A stretch of DNA of 64,000 nucleotides from Undibacterium sp. CCC3.4 (GTDB lineage Bacteria > Pseudomonadota > Gammaproteobacteria > Burkholderiales > Burkholderiaceae_D), in assembly GCF_034347425.1 (NCBI RefSeq), contig NZ_CP133779.1, positions 1,426,001 through 1,490,000 of the forward strand, given 5' to 3'. Positions within the stretch are counted from its first letter, which is position 1, and every line of letters starts with the position of its first letter. Positions 1 through 8,690 of this stretch are shown piece by piece. The position numbers and the translations under genes are program-made. The notes beneath the pieces are model-generated. The model ran no database searches. It saw only the letters and a program-made list of their open reading frames with translations, and was not told the origin of the DNA.

Positions 1-526
1 ATACCGGTGTACCGCGGCCACCGAAGCGATGGAGTGCAAAACCGAAGAATACCGCAATCAGCAATACTTGCAGAATCTCGCCCTTGGCAAAGGCGTCGAC
101 GAAGGTGGTCGGAATGATTTGCATGAAAAAATCGGTCGTGGTCTGCATCTTACCTGGCGCAGTGAAGGCGGCAATGCCTTTGGTATCGAGCGTCAGAACG
201 TCGATGTGCATGCCGCTACCTGGCTTGAGCACGTTGACGACGATCAAGCCGACGATGAGCGCCAGCGTACTGACAATTTCAAAGTACAACAAGGCCATGC
301 CGCCGGTTTTACCGACTTTTTTCATATCTTCCATACCGGCAATACCGACGACGACGGTACAGAAAATAATCGGTGCGATCATCATCTTGATGAGTTTGAT
401 AAAGCCGTCACCGAGTGGTTTCATTGCGGCACCCGATTCCGGGTAATAATGGCCGAGCAGAACGCCGAGAATAATTGCCGTGATGACCTGGAAATAGAGG
501 GATTTGTAAAGGGGTTGCTGGCGCAT
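1..526 (-). CDS. dctA: C4-dicarboxylate/H+ (Na+) symporter, DctA family (N-terminal part)
   Basis: Sodium- or proton-coupled uptake of succinate, fumarate and malate across the inner membrane is the family role. The reading frame starts at ATG 526, preceded by GGAGA, and runs off the left edge after 175 codons; the family is about 420-450 residues, so only the N-terminal 40 per cent is seen. The start [18 protein letters not shown], the segment [28 protein letters not shown] and the [16 protein letters not shown] loop are characteristic of the dicarboxylate/amino acid:cation symporter family. The [10 protein letters not shown] stretch is the most diagnostic. A glutamate carrier (GltP) is less likely because the N-terminus follows the DctA pattern. 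The gene is transcribed away from its neighbour at 681. Confidence 0.9.
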   Translation of the reverse strand, partial: MRQQPLYKSLYFQVITAIILGVLLGHYYPESGAAMKPLGDGFIKLIKMMIAPIIFCTVVVGIAGMEDMKKVGKTGGMALLYFEIVSTLALIVGLIVVNVLKPGSGMHIDVLTLDTKGIAAFTAPGKMQTTTDFFMQIIPTTFVDAFAKGEILQVLLIAVFFGFALHRFGGRGTPV

Positions 527-680
527 GCCTGGTCTCCGATGTAAGAGTAGAGGTGTCAGTCGGCCGTATGGACGCAATGACAACTGTGCAGAATTATTGT
601 TTCCGTCACGTTGACATTATTAAAAAATGCATGGTTCACAGCAATTGTGGCTTTCCACACCCGAGCTGGTTTTGTCGGAT

Positions 681-2132
681 TTACGCTGCAATGTGTTGCT
701 TAAATGCAGATAATTTGTGAACGATTGTTCCTAAAGTGTGGATCGCTTCGTTTAATACCGGCGTATGCTCGCCGCCACAGTTGATGCGCAGGAAATGATC
801 AAAGCGATTCGAGTTGGAATACAGTAAGCCCGGCGAAATCAGTATGTTTTCGCGCAAAGCGGCGTCGAACACCGCTTGTGACGAAATATGTTCCGGCATT
901 TCCACCCATACCGACACGCCGCCGTCGGGAACCGTCAAGCGTGTACCGCTGGGAAAATACAAGGCAATCGCTTCGGCCATCTTGTCGCGCTGCTGGCGCA
1001 GTGCGGTACGTAATTTGCGCAAATGGCGATCATACGCAGGCGACTGCAAAAAGCTGGCAATAATACGTTGCGATAATTCTTCGTTATACCGAGTTTGTGC
1101 ATATTTGAACATCGCCACTCGGGCATGCCAGCGGCCCGCCAGCATCCAGCCCAAACGCATGCCGGGGGCCAGGGTTTTGTGCAAGGACGCGCAATAAATC
1201 ACATTGCCACTGCGATCCCAATGTTTGGCCGCGGTAGGAATCTTGTCGTCATTGACCAAGGCGCTGTAGGAATCATCCTCGATCACCGGAATATTTTTTT
1301 CTTCACACAGCGCCAGCAATCTTTGCTTGTGCTGGTCAGGCATGATGCTGCCGAGCGGATTTTGCAGATGCGGCACCACTACCACCGCTTTGATATTGCC
1401 ATAGGTTTGCATAGCCAGTTCCAAGGCTTCGATGGAAATGCCGGTCCGCGGGCTGGTGGGAATTTCCAAGGCTTTCAGGCCCAGGCTTTCCAAGACTTGC
1501 AGCAGGCCATAAAAAGTCGGCGACTCGACCGCGATCACATCACCGGCATGGGCGACGGCACGCAAGGCCAGGTTGAGTGCTTCGATGCAACCGCTGGTGA
1601 CGATCACCTCCTCGGCCGCGCAACTGATGCCGACATCGAGCGCACGCTTGGCCAGTGCCGCTTTGAGTTCGCGGTTGCCGCCCGGCGAGATGGCTTTGGT
1701 CAACAGAAAGGGATTTTGACGCAGTATGCTGCCGGCCAATTGGTGTAATTGCTTGTGCGGATACAGTTCCGGCGCGCCGGTGGCACGTGCCAGGTTGACT
1801 TTAACCGGCCGCTGTCCTTGCGCGATGATGGCTGAAACCCGTTCGTGGATGCCGACAAACTGGGCCGGATCGATGGCGCTGCTTGGCACCGGTTCGGTCA
1901 CCGGTGCCAGCCGCAGTCGGCGTGGCTGGCGCACGAAATAGCCGGAGCGCGGGCGCGCTTCCAACCATCCCTCGGCTTCGAGCCAGCGACACATCTGCAA
2001 AGCCGTCGACAAACTGACGCCATGCAGTTGCATGAGCTTGCGTACCGATGGCACGCGATCACCGCAAGCCAAGGTGCCGCAGCGGATTGCGCTCAAATAA
2101 TGGTCGGCCAGTTGGCGGTAAAGAGTAGACAT
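681..2132 (-). CDS. MocR-type transcriptional regulator (GntR winged helix + aminotransferase-fold domain)
   Basis: About 483 residues. The N-terminal 70 form a GntR winged helix (YRQLADHYLSAIRCGTL, GDRVPSVRKLMQLHGVS, LEAEGWLEARPRSGYFV). The remainder is a fold-type I aminotransferase domain with NPLG, EDDSYSAL and the PLP-lysine motif SLHKTLAPGMRLGW. Members bind PLP and usually control a divergent neighbour, here the small gene at 2307. ATG 2132 is preferred because GGAAGA lies just upstream; an in-frame ATG at 2147 has no visible ribosome-binding site. Helix-turn-helix and PLP lysine are both intact. The effector and target cannot be named: no pdxST, gabT or taurine genes are adjacent. Confidence 0.9.
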   Translation of the reverse strand: MSTLYRQLADHYLSAIRCGTLACGDRVPSVRKLMQLHGVSLSTALQMCRWLEAEGWLEARPRSGYFVRQPRRLRLAPVTEPVPSSAIDPAQFVGIHERVSAIIAQGQRPVKVNLARATGAPELYPHKQLHQLAGSILRQNPFLLTKAISPGGNRELKAALAKRALDVGISCAAEEVIVTSGCIEALNLALRAVAHAGDVIAVESPTFYGLLQVLESLGLKALEIPTSPRTGISIEALELAMQTYGNIKAVVVVPHLQNPLGSIMPDQHKQRLLALCEEKNIPVIEDDSYSALVNDDKIPTAAKHWDRSGNVIYCASLHKTLAPGMRLGWMLAGRWHARVAMFKYAQTRYNEELSQRIIASFLQSPAYDRHLRKLRTALRQQRDKMAEAIALYFPSGTRLTVPDGGVSVWVEMPEHISSQAVFDAALRENILISPGLLYSNSNRFDHFLRINCGGEHTPVLNEAIHTLGTIVHKLSAFKQHIAA

Positions 2133-2306
2133 GCTGCGATCTTCCATGATTGATGCATTTAAGCAAAGATACAGTCAGGGCAAATTTTAACAATAACAGA
2201 GCGTTATTTTCGCATGTGCTGCGATACAGAAACTACTTTTCTGTGCCTGTAATTAATTGCTCTGATTCACTATGCTGATCTTTTCAGTCAAACAAGGTGC
2301 CGTATC

Positions 2307-2675
2307 ATGCACATTCTCGCCATCCGCAGCCAGCACAGTCTGCGTTGCTATGCCAAAGCCGGTAGCCGTTTTTACGTCAGTATCGGTGCACTCTTGTTAT
2401 GCGAAACGGTGTTATATCTCGATGGTTACAGCGTGGCGCTAGAAGCGCCGCTCGCCGCTGGCGCCATTCATACCGTGCAGCGCGACGGTTGGGTGCTGTT
2501 ACAGGCGCTGGAATCGAGCGAAGTGCTGTTCGATGACGCCGTGATATCACTCGCGGCTCGACTGCTCGGGGCGATTAAAAGAATTCTCGGACCAAGAAAT
2601 TTTCGAGTTCGGCACTATCCTGCGGCCGTGCCGATAAAGTCACCACCCGACCGAGTCGACGCGACTCCCAACTGA
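2307..2675 (+). CDS. small DUF2917-like protein
   Basis: A 122-residue soluble protein with alternating beta-strand-like hydrophobic stretches (FYVSIGALLLCE, LYLDGYSVALEAPLAAGAIHTVQRDGWVLLQALE). The pattern resembles the small cupin-like DUF2917 proteins common in Burkholderiales; this is pattern resemblance, not a proven match. AAGGTG precedes the ATG. It diverges from the MocR regulator with about 175 bp between them, making it the best candidate target. Its last 101 bp overlap the 3' end of the convergent gene ending at 2575, and the C-terminal 30 residues (rich in R, P and K) look less like the folded part, so the true family may end earlier. Function unknown. Confidence 0.6.
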   Translation: MHILAIRSQHSLRCYAKAGSRFYVSIGALLLCETVLYLDGYSVALEAPLAAGAIHTVQRDGWVLLQALESSEVLFDDAVISLAARLLGAIKRILGPRNFRVRHYPAAVPIKSPPDRVDATPN

Positions 2676-3426
2676 AGTCGCCCGGATAGTGGCTACGAAT
2701 TAACTCTATCATGCGCCGCACCATGGCGAGTTCGATATTGCCACCTAGTCCGGCATCGACTTCGATGACTTGTTTCCAGCTGCTGCCCGAATTAGCGCGC
2801 CAACCGCGGAAAGAAAAACTGCCAACCCGCGTGCTCTTGCTCAGAATTTGGAACACCCCATTGGTGCCGGCGCGCCCGGCCGCTTGCTGCATACTGTGCT
2901 TGACATTGGCTTCGGCCACTTCTTGCGGACTCATGCCTTGCGCGCTTTGATTGGCTGGCGGATTATCTTGCTGCGTTGCTTGTTCTTGGGCCTGTCGCCG
3001 CGCGCGCGCAGCATTGGCCATACTCATCATGTCTTGTTGTGGTGGCGGTTCAACAATCGGTGCCGCTGGCGTGACTGTTGTTTGTGCCACTATCGGAGCG
3101 GGCTTGGCTTGCGCGGGGGCCGATTGTTTACTGCGTGCTATGGCGGGCGTGGGCGGTTTGGGTGGGCTTTTCTGTGGCGCTGGGGCGGCTTTTTTAGCCA
3201 CAGTCACCGTGTCGAGTATCAAGGTGATGGGGTTTTGCGAGGCCGCCTCATCCCCTTGTTTTTGTTTTTGCGGGGCCGCCATATGTAGTAAAAAATACAA
3301 TAACACCAGATGGATCAAGAGAACCGCGACGATACCGATCAAACTGACCGGCCGGAACCGCAGATGCAGGTGAATTTCACCGGGCTGTGCCACTTCGTTA
3401 TCGGGTGTTTCTAGACTCAACTTCAT
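2575..3426 (-). CDS. TonB-like single-pass membrane protein with proline-rich periplasmic linker
   Basis: A 283-residue protein. A short cytoplasmic N-terminus carries one transmembrane helix at about residues 28-50 (LIGIVAVLLIHLVLLYFLLH). An Ala/Pro/Lys/Gln-rich linker spans about 75-165, and a compact C-terminal domain about 185-283 (GVFQILSKSTRVGSFSFRGW, IELIRSHYPGDFSWESRRLGR). Layout matches TonB and related energy-transducing proteins, but the C-terminal domain lacks an obvious TonB YP motif and no ExbBD genes are nearby, so the name is by architecture only. It may instead be an uncharacterised envelope protein of Oxalobacteraceae. It ends inside the convergent gene 2307-2675. Confidence 0.65.
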   Translation of the reverse strand: MKLSLETPDNEVAQPGEIHLHLRFRPVSLIGIVAVLLIHLVLLYFLLHMAAPQKQKQGDEAASQNPITLILDTVTVAKKAAPAPQKSPPKPPTPAIARSKQSAPAQAKPAPIVAQTTVTPAAPIVEPPPQQDMMSMANAARARRQAQEQATQQDNPPANQSAQGMSPQEVAEANVKHSMQQAAGRAGTNGVFQILSKSTRVGSFSFRGWRANSGSSWKQVIEVDAGLGGNIELAMVRRMIELIRSHYPGDFSWESRRLGRVVTLSARPQDSAELENFLVREFF

Positions 3427-3782
3427 GGGGCGTGATCAACAATGTCAGAACTTTAAGTTGGCAAGGATACCGCAATCCTGTCCGAGCTCTGTAACAAAGA
3501 TGTCGGAAAGCGGCCCTGAAAGCTGATTTTATGCGATTCACGCAGAAGTAATGTGTAACAAAAAATGACAAAAACATGGCCGGACTTGGATCAACGCCCT
3601 ATGACAAGTTCGAAATGTTGACAATTAGTCTGCACTGCAATGATTTTCTTCCTGAAATACCGATAGGAAAGTATCGCTGATTCCATTAATCTATCTTTGA
3701 ATCAACATTGCGGCAGCCCACTGCCATGAGTTTATTCATTCATTTCTTCATTGTTTAATTGTTTGCTATCGATAGGTCCTCC
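3427..3782. other. intergenic region between divergent genes
   Basis: About 355 bp without a convincing gene. It holds a promoter-like pair for the downstream DUF1800 gene (listed separately) and, at 3726-3758, an 11-codon open frame (ATG to TAA) too short to call. A TTG at 3759 extends the downstream frame by eight codons but has no ribosome-binding site. No hairpin terminator is visible. Confidence 0.5.
3618..3646 (+). promoter_or_regulatory. candidate sigma70 promoter for the DUF1800/DUF1501 pair
   Basis: TTGACA at 3618-3623, a 17-base spacer and TGATTT at 3641-3646. The -35 box is perfect and the -10 box is weak. It lies about 135 bp upstream of the chosen ATG at 3783. Confidence 0.4.
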
Positions 3783-5513
3783 ATGGAAACCCCGTCCCCC
3801 GCTGTTCTTACCGAGGCCGTGCCGCCGAGCGTTCAGACCGAGAGCGCCGCCATCGCCGCGGCCTTGTTGCTCAGTGCCTGCGGTGGCAGCGCGCCTGGCA
3901 GCGCGGCCGACAGCACGGCCGGCACTGCGCCAGTGACACCAGTGACACCAGTCACACCGCCGGTGACGAGTGCACCACCGGTACCGGTGAGCGATATCGC
4001 CGCCGCCCGTTTTCTGGCGCAGGCATCGGTCGGCGGTAGCCGCAGCCTGATGGCACGGGTACAGGCGCTCGGCTATGCCGGCTGGATCGATGAGCAAATC
4101 GCCCTGCCGGCCAGTGGCACGCGCTGGGATTGGCTGATGACCAAATCATATAATGTAGCGACCAATATTTTTACCCAAAACGGCTTTGATGCCGTCACCT
4201 GGTATAAGTTGATTAACTCGCCCGATGTGTTGAAGCAGCGCGTGGTCCATGCCTTGTCTGAAATCATCGTCGTTGGCATCGATGGCTTGGTGGGAGCTGG
4301 CTGGCAAGCCTTTTCTGCCGCCCATTTTCTCGATATTCTGGAAACCTATGCCTTCGGTAATTATCGACAATTGCTTGAAGCCGTCTCGACCAGCACGGCC
4401 ATGGGCCAATACCTGACTTTCCGCGGCAATAGTAAATATAATGCGAGCACTGGCGCGCTGCCGGATGAGAATTACGCGCGCGAAATCATGCAATTGTTTT
4501 CGATAGGCTTACTCAAGCTCAATCTGGATGGCACGCCTGTGCTGGCGAATGGCGTACAGCAGGAAACCTATACGCTGACCGATATCACCGGTTTGGCGCG
4601 GATTTTTACCGGCTGGGACTTTGATTTAAGCCTGAGCAAGACCGATACCCCGGATTTCTTGAAACGGCCGATGAGCCAAGTTGCCAGCCGTCACGAGACG
4701 GCGGCATCAACTTTTCTCGGCAGCACCGTGCCGGCCGGCTTGAACGGTGCCCAAAGTTTAAGCGCCGCCCTCGACATCTTGTTTGCCCATCCGAATGTGG
4801 CACCGTTCATCAGTCGTCAATTGATTCAACGCTTGGTTACCAGCAATCCATCGGCCGCCTATGTCGGACGGGTGACGGCCGTGTTTCTCAATGATGGCAG
4901 TGGCGTGAAAGGCAACTTGGCGGCCGTAGTCAAAGCTTTGCTGCTCGACGATGAGGCGCGCAACAGCAGTAATCTCAGTAATCCGCAATTTGGTAAGCTG
5001 CGCGAACCGATTTTGCGTTTGCTGGCATGGGCGCGCGCGTATGCGCTCAAGTCCGTCAGCGATACTTGGGCCGTTGGCAACACCAGTGACCCAGCCAGTC
5101 GGCTTGGTCAGAGTCCCTTACGCTCTTCCAGCGTATTCAATTTTTTTCGTCCCGGCTATGTGCCGCCCAACAGCGCCATCGCTACAGCCAGCTTGGTCGC
5201 ACCGGAATTTCAAATTACCAATGAATCGACGGTCATCGGCTATGTCAATTACATGCAGCGTTTGGTCAGCCTGGGTAACAGCGATCTGGTGCCGGACTAC
5301 AGCAGTTTGCTGCCGCTGGCGGATACACCGGCCGCCTTGCTGGCCGAAATCAATCTCGTGTTAGCGGCCGGGCAACTCAGTGCTGCCACCCTGGCCGCGC
5401 TGGTCACTGCTGTCAGCACATTGGCCAGTGGCACCGATGCCAAGCGCAGCAATCGCATCTACGCGGCACTCACTTTGGTGTTGGCGGCACCGGAATTCAT
5501 TGTGCTCAAGTAA
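3783..5513 (+). CDS. DUF1800 family exported protein, probable lipoprotein
   Basis: About 576 residues. A lipobox-like ALLLSAC follows a stretch of about 25 mostly polar residues, an unusually long lead. A Pro/Thr linker with 9-bp repeats (VTPVTPVTPP) and the DUF1800 domain follow, with AARFLAQASVGG, YAGWIDEQI, NSPDVLKQRVVHALSEIIV, ENYAREIMQLFSIGLLKLN, TGLARIFTGW and PFISRQLIQRLVTSNP. These blocks are typical of DUF1800, a large family of unknown biochemical role nearly always paired with DUF1501. The pair continues here 40 bp downstream. The start is set at ATG 3783; upstream in-frame codons lack support. Confidence 0.85.
   Translation: METPSPAVLTEAVPPSVQTESAAIAAALLLSACGGSAPGSAADSTAGTAPVTPVTPVTPPVTSAPPVPVSDIAAARFLAQASVGGSRSLMARVQALGYAGWIDEQIALPASGTRWDWLMTKSYNVATNIFTQNGFDAVTWYKLINSPDVLKQRVVHALSEIIVVGIDGLVGAGWQAFSAAHFLDILETYAFGNYRQLLEAVSTSTAMGQYLTFRGNSKYNASTGALPDENYAREIMQLFSIGLLKLNLDGTPVLANGVQQETYTLTDITGLARIFTGWDFDLSLSKTDTPDFLKRPMSQVASRHETAASTFLGSTVPAGLNGAQSLSAALDILFAHPNVAPFISRQLIQRLVTSNPSAAYVGRVTAVFLNDGSGVKGNLAAVVKALLLDDEARNSSNLSNPQFGKLREPILRLLAWARAYALKSVSDTWAVGNTSDPASRLGQSPLRSSSVFNFFRPGYVPPNSAIATASLVAPEFQITNESTVIGYVNYMQRLVSLGNSDLVPDYSSLLPLADTPAALLAEINLVLAAGQLSAATLAALVTAVSTLASGTDAKRSNRIYAALTLVLAAPEFIVLK
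3928..3965 (+). repeat. short 9-bp direct repeats in the DUF1800 linker
   Basis: Near-identical units of CCAGTGACA encode Val-Thr-Pro repeats between the lipobox and the folded domain. Unit length is a multiple of three, so copy-number change would keep the frame. Confidence 0.7.
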
Positions 5514-5553
5514 TTTTCCGACTTGATCGTCGGTATAAAGAGAAGGAAACTGT

Positions 5554-6951
5554 ATGATGGACAAACACAGCAACGCTTCGCGGCGCGCTTTCTTACAACG
5601 TGCCGCCAGTTTATCGGTAGCTGGCGTGGCCACCCCTTGGGCCATCAACTTGGCGGCGATTGCCGAGGCAGCTGCGGCTGGTGCCACCGATTACAAAGCC
5701 ATCGTCTGCGTGTTTTTGTACGGCGGCAACGATTACGGCAATACCTTGGTTCCTTACGATACCAGTGCTTACAATGCCTATTACAATTTGCGTCCGACTT
5801 TAGCCTATACGCATGATGCCCTGACCGGTACGGTACTCAAACCGATCAGCGATCCGCGTGACAGCGCCGGCTTTGCGCACCAGTATGCCCTGGCACCGGA
5901 ACTCGCGCCACTGCTGCCGGCCTTTAACAATGGCCAGATGGCGGTCTTGCTCAACGTCGGCACCCTGATCACACCGACGAGCAAACTGCAGTACACCAAT
6001 AAAAACGTGCCTTTGCCACCGAAATTGTTTTCGCATAATGATCAGCAATCGGTTTGGCAATCTTCCTCGCCGGAAGGCGCGAGTGCCGGTTGGGGCGGTC
6101 GTATCGGCGATTTGTTTCAGTCTGGCAATACCCAATCAACCTTTACCTGCATCAATGTCTCGGGCAATGCGGTCTTTCTGTCCGGTAACACCGCCGTGCA
6201 ATACCAAGTCTCGACCAGCGGTTCGGTGCCCTTGGCCGGTTTGCAATCATCACTGTTCGGTTCGGCCGCCTGTTCCAGCGCCCTACAGGCCTTGGTGACG
6301 CAGAGTCGCAGCCACATGCTGGAAAACGAATATAGTCGCATCAGCAAACGCGCCATCGATGCCAATGGAATTTTGACGACGGCATTGAGTACGGCACCGG
6401 CACTCAAAACCACGTTTCCGCTGAAAAACAATCTCGGTGACCAATTGAAGCTGGTCGCTCGCATGATTTCCAGCGCCAGTACCTTGGGTGCCAAGCGACA
6501 GGTATTCTTTGTTTCCATGGGTGGTTTCGATACCCATGATGGTTTGACCACCGTGCATCCTACCCTCATGACCGGCGTCGCCGATGCCATGGCGGCCTTT
6601 TATGCCGCCACGGTCGAACTCAACGTGGCCTCACAGGTGACCAGTTTCACCGCATCTGATTTCGGTCGTACCTTGAGTGGTAACAATGACGGTTCCGATC
6701 ACGGTTGGGGCAGCATGCATTTTGTCTTGGGTGGCGCGGTGAATGGCCAGCGTTATTACGGCACCGCACCGGTGATCGCCTCGAACGGCCCCGATGACGT
6801 CGGCCAAGGACGATTATTACCGACCACCTCAGTCGATCAATATGCGGCTACGCTGGCGAAATGGATGGGGGTCTCCGACACCGACTTGCTGACACTGTTG
6901 CCGAATTTGGTGAATTTCAATGTCAGTAGCCGTACGCTCGGCTTTGTTTGA
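5554..6951 (+). CDS. DUF1501 family protein with Tat signal
   Basis: 465 residues. The N-terminus carries a twin-arginine signal (SRRAFLQ followed by a hydrophobic stretch ending AIAEAAA), so export is expected to occur in folded form. The body is DUF1501, a sulfatase/alkaline-phosphatase-like fold: FLYGGNDYGNTLVPYD, SHNDQQSVWQSS, FFVSMGGFDTHDG, SDFGRTLSGNNDGSDHGWG. The conserved Asp/His clusters (GGFDTHD, DHGWG) resemble metal-binding residues of that superfamily. AGAAGGAAA precedes the ATG. It follows the DUF1800 gene by 40 bp and is almost certainly co-transcribed. Catalytic activity of the pair is unknown; polymer or cell-surface hydrolysis is only a guess. Confidence 0.88.
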   Translation: MMDKHSNASRRAFLQRAASLSVAGVATPWAINLAAIAEAAAAGATDYKAIVCVFLYGGNDYGNTLVPYDTSAYNAYYNLRPTLAYTHDALTGTVLKPISDPRDSAGFAHQYALAPELAPLLPAFNNGQMAVLLNVGTLITPTSKLQYTNKNVPLPPKLFSHNDQQSVWQSSSPEGASAGWGGRIGDLFQSGNTQSTFTCINVSGNAVFLSGNTAVQYQVSTSGSVPLAGLQSSLFGSAACSSALQALVTQSRSHMLENEYSRISKRAIDANGILTTALSTAPALKTTFPLKNNLGDQLKLVARMISSASTLGAKRQVFFVSMGGFDTHDGLTTVHPTLMTGVADAMAAFYAATVELNVASQVTSFTASDFGRTLSGNNDGSDHGWGSMHFVLGGAVNGQRYYGTAPVIASNGPDDVGQGRLLPTTSVDQYAATLAKWMGVSDTDLLTLLPNLVNFNVSSRTLGFV

Positions 6952-6967
6952 GTAAGTCAGTCTGAAC

Positions 6968-7564
6968 TCAGACGATGCCGCTCCAGCCGAGCACGGCACC
7001 GAGCGCTAACAGCCACAGCAAATGGGTGCGCGTGCGCCAGACCACCAGTGCGCATAAGGCTGCCAGCAAGCACAGCGGCAGATTGAAATGCGGTTGATTG
7101 TGTGAGTTAGCCATGATGAAGCCGGTCGAGAGCAAGAGACCGATCACAATCGGTGCCATGCCGAGTTTGAAGCTGCGCACGATTTTCAGCTCTCGGTTGG
7201 CATGGCCCCAACGAGCAGTTAAAAACGTCAGGGTGGCGCTGGGCAGCAGAATTCCGCTCATAGTGACCAGGGTGCCGAACAAACCGACCCACATGCTGCC
7301 GTTGTTGAGGCCGACATGCCAACCCATCAGGGCGACGAACAGTACGTTCGGGCCTGGGGCAGCTTGAGCAATGGCGACCGAGGCATTGAATTGCGCATCG
7401 CTGAGCCAGTGCTGTTGATCGACCAAATAGCGATGCATATCGGGCAAGGTCGAGACCGCCCCGCCGACCGAAAGTAAGGATAGCATCAGATAATGCAGCC
7501 ACAGATCGACCCAGTCGGCCCAGTGCAAGTTCAGTTGCAGCAAATGTTGTGCGGTATCACTCAT
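6968..7564 (-). CDS. chromate transporter, ChrA-type half protein (second subunit)
   Basis: 198 residues from the ATG that overlaps the previous stop (ATGA at 7561-7564). It is a CHR domain with LMLSLLSVGGAVSTLPDMHRYLV, AIAQAAPGPNVLFVALMGWHVG and further membrane segments. Paired short CHR proteins are thought to act as a heterodimer exporting chromate across the inner membrane, each half carrying the G-G and A-PGPN motifs seen here. A longer open frame extends to 7999 but is antisense-like composition over the first gene, so it is not used. The true substrate of many CHR proteins is untested. Confidence 0.88.
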   Translation of the reverse strand: MSDTAQHLLQLNLHWADWVDLWLHYLMLSLLSVGGAVSTLPDMHRYLVDQQHWLSDAQFNASVAIAQAAPGPNVLFVALMGWHVGLNNGSMWVGLFGTLVTMSGILLPSATLTFLTARWGHANRELKIVRSFKLGMAPIVIGLLLSTGFIMANSHNQPHFNLPLCLLAALCALVVWRTRTHLLWLLALGAVLGWSGIV

Positions 7565-8166
7565 CGGTCCAGCTTTCGATACACTAAAAACCAGACCAAG
7601 GGGCCGAGCACCAATAACACATACACCAGCGGCAAGCGCAGCAAGGCGATGCAGACAAAACAAAAGGCGCTGATGCACAGTGCGAAACGCTGGCCCAAAG
7701 GATGTCGTTTCAGCGCCGGCAGCAATTTCAAGCCACTTGCAAAGATCAGGCCGGCCGTTACCGCACTCATGCCGCGCAAAGCGCCGGCCACGCCCGGATG
7801 GTCGGCCCAGTGGGCGTAGACCATCGCCAGCAGCAGGACCAAAATCAGCGGCACCGTCAGCAATCCGGCCAGCGCGGTGAGTGCGCCGGCCAAACCGAAA
7901 TAGCGGTTGCCAACCATCATAGACAGATTGATCACGTTGGGGCCAGGCAAAATCTGTGCGACCGCCCAGTCTTCGACAAACTCTTCTGTCGTCAGCCATT
8001 GCTTTCGGTCAATTAGTTCGCGCTGCACGATCGCCAACACCCCGCCGAAGCCTTGTAAGGCCAGCAGGGTGAAAGAAAAAAACAAATCACTCAGAGAGTG
8101 CGGCCGCGGCCGTGAATCGACAGGAAGTTGGGACATGGGACTGTAGGCATCGACAAGATTGCGCAT
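7561..8166 (-). CDS. chromate transporter, ChrA-type half protein (first subunit)
   Basis: 201 residues with a CHR domain: FTLLALQGFGGVLAIVQRELI, QWLTTEEFVEDWAVAQILPGPNVINLSMMVG, and about five or six predicted membrane helices. It is the upstream member of a short-chain CHR pair, with its stop overlapping the next start by four bases, which favours coupled translation of equal amounts. The start could instead be the ATG at 8136 (MSQLP...); neither has a strong ribosome-binding site. No regulator of the ChrB type is adjacent. Confidence 0.88.
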   Translation of the reverse strand: MRNLVDAYSPMSQLPVDSRPRPHSLSDLFFSFTLLALQGFGGVLAIVQRELIDRKQWLTTEEFVEDWAVAQILPGPNVINLSMMVGNRYFGLAGALTALAGLLTVPLILVLLLAMVYAHWADHPGVAGALRGMSAVTAGLIFASGLKLLPALKRHPLGQRFALCISAFCFVCIALLRLPLVYVLLVLGPLVWFLVYRKLDR

Positions 8167-8201
8167 TGTAAATCAGTCTGCTCACCGCTGTACAGGTAGC
8201 A

Positions 8202-8690
8202 TTAGTCACGTGCTTTATGATGCGCGCGTAGCCGGGCACGCCATTCACCCAGCACCGTCAAGGCGGCTTGGAATTCGCGTTCGATCAGATCAGCCTCGAC
8301 ATCGGTGATGACACCGTCGAGCAGCGATGTCGACACCGCTGCGGCGACGTTGCCGACCCGACTCATGACCCGGCACACCGTCTGCGACAGGTCATCTTCA
8401 CTCACGGTGCCCGGTTCCGGCACCACAAACGCTGCCAAGCCGTGCCGCCCTAACAGGGCATGCAAGGGTAAATGAGCATCTTTGACACCGGCCGCTTGGC
8501 ACAGCTCGATGATTTGCGAAAATTCTTCAAACGAGGGGTAATGCGATTCAATCCCCGGTGCCAGCTTATTCCGCAGTACATTGGCCGAAATACCGAGTTT
8601 TGTGGCCAAGGCTTCCAAACCGCCGGGATAGCTGCGCGCGACCTTATAGAGCGCATCATGCTGGTTCATATCGGAATACTGGCGCGTCAT
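8202..8690 (-). CDS. phage CII-type (CP76) regulatory protein, chromosomal
   Basis: 162 residues. The N-terminal part (ALYKVARSYPGGLEALATKLGIS, NVLRNKLAPG, SHYPSFEEFSQIIELC) fits the Phage_CP76/CII regulatory family, a small helix-turn-helix DNA-binding group from lambdoid and P2-like phages. The C-terminal half is helical and binds nothing recognisable. The start ATG 8690 overlaps the TGA of the upstream gene (ATGA), which fixes it; the frame is open to 8744 but that part lies inside the upstream gene. There are no phage genes nearby, so this looks like a domesticated regulator working with the methylglyoxal-synthase-like protein. Confidence 0.75.
   Translation of the reverse strand: MTRQYSDMNQHDALYKVARSYPGGLEALATKLGISANVLRNKLAPGIESHYPSFEEFSQIIELCQAAGVKDAHLPLHALLGRHGLAAFVVPEPGTVSEDDLSQTVCRVMSRVGNVAAAVSTSLLDGVITDVEADLIEREFQAALTVLGEWRARLRAHHKARD

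Noticed and set aside
3732..4097. 121-codon minus-strand frame
   Set aside because: Cys/His/Arg-rich, opposite the DUF1800 start; composition is that of an antisense shadow.
7565..7999. N-terminal extension of the second chromate-transporter gene
   Set aside because: It overlaps the first gene in another frame, is Arg/Gly-rich and lacks membrane segments; the ATGA overlap at 7561-7564 fixes the start.
8202..8690. Prophage remnant
   Set aside because: The CII-like gene is the only phage-type gene. No integrase, capsid gene or attachment repeats were seen in the surrounding 20 kb.
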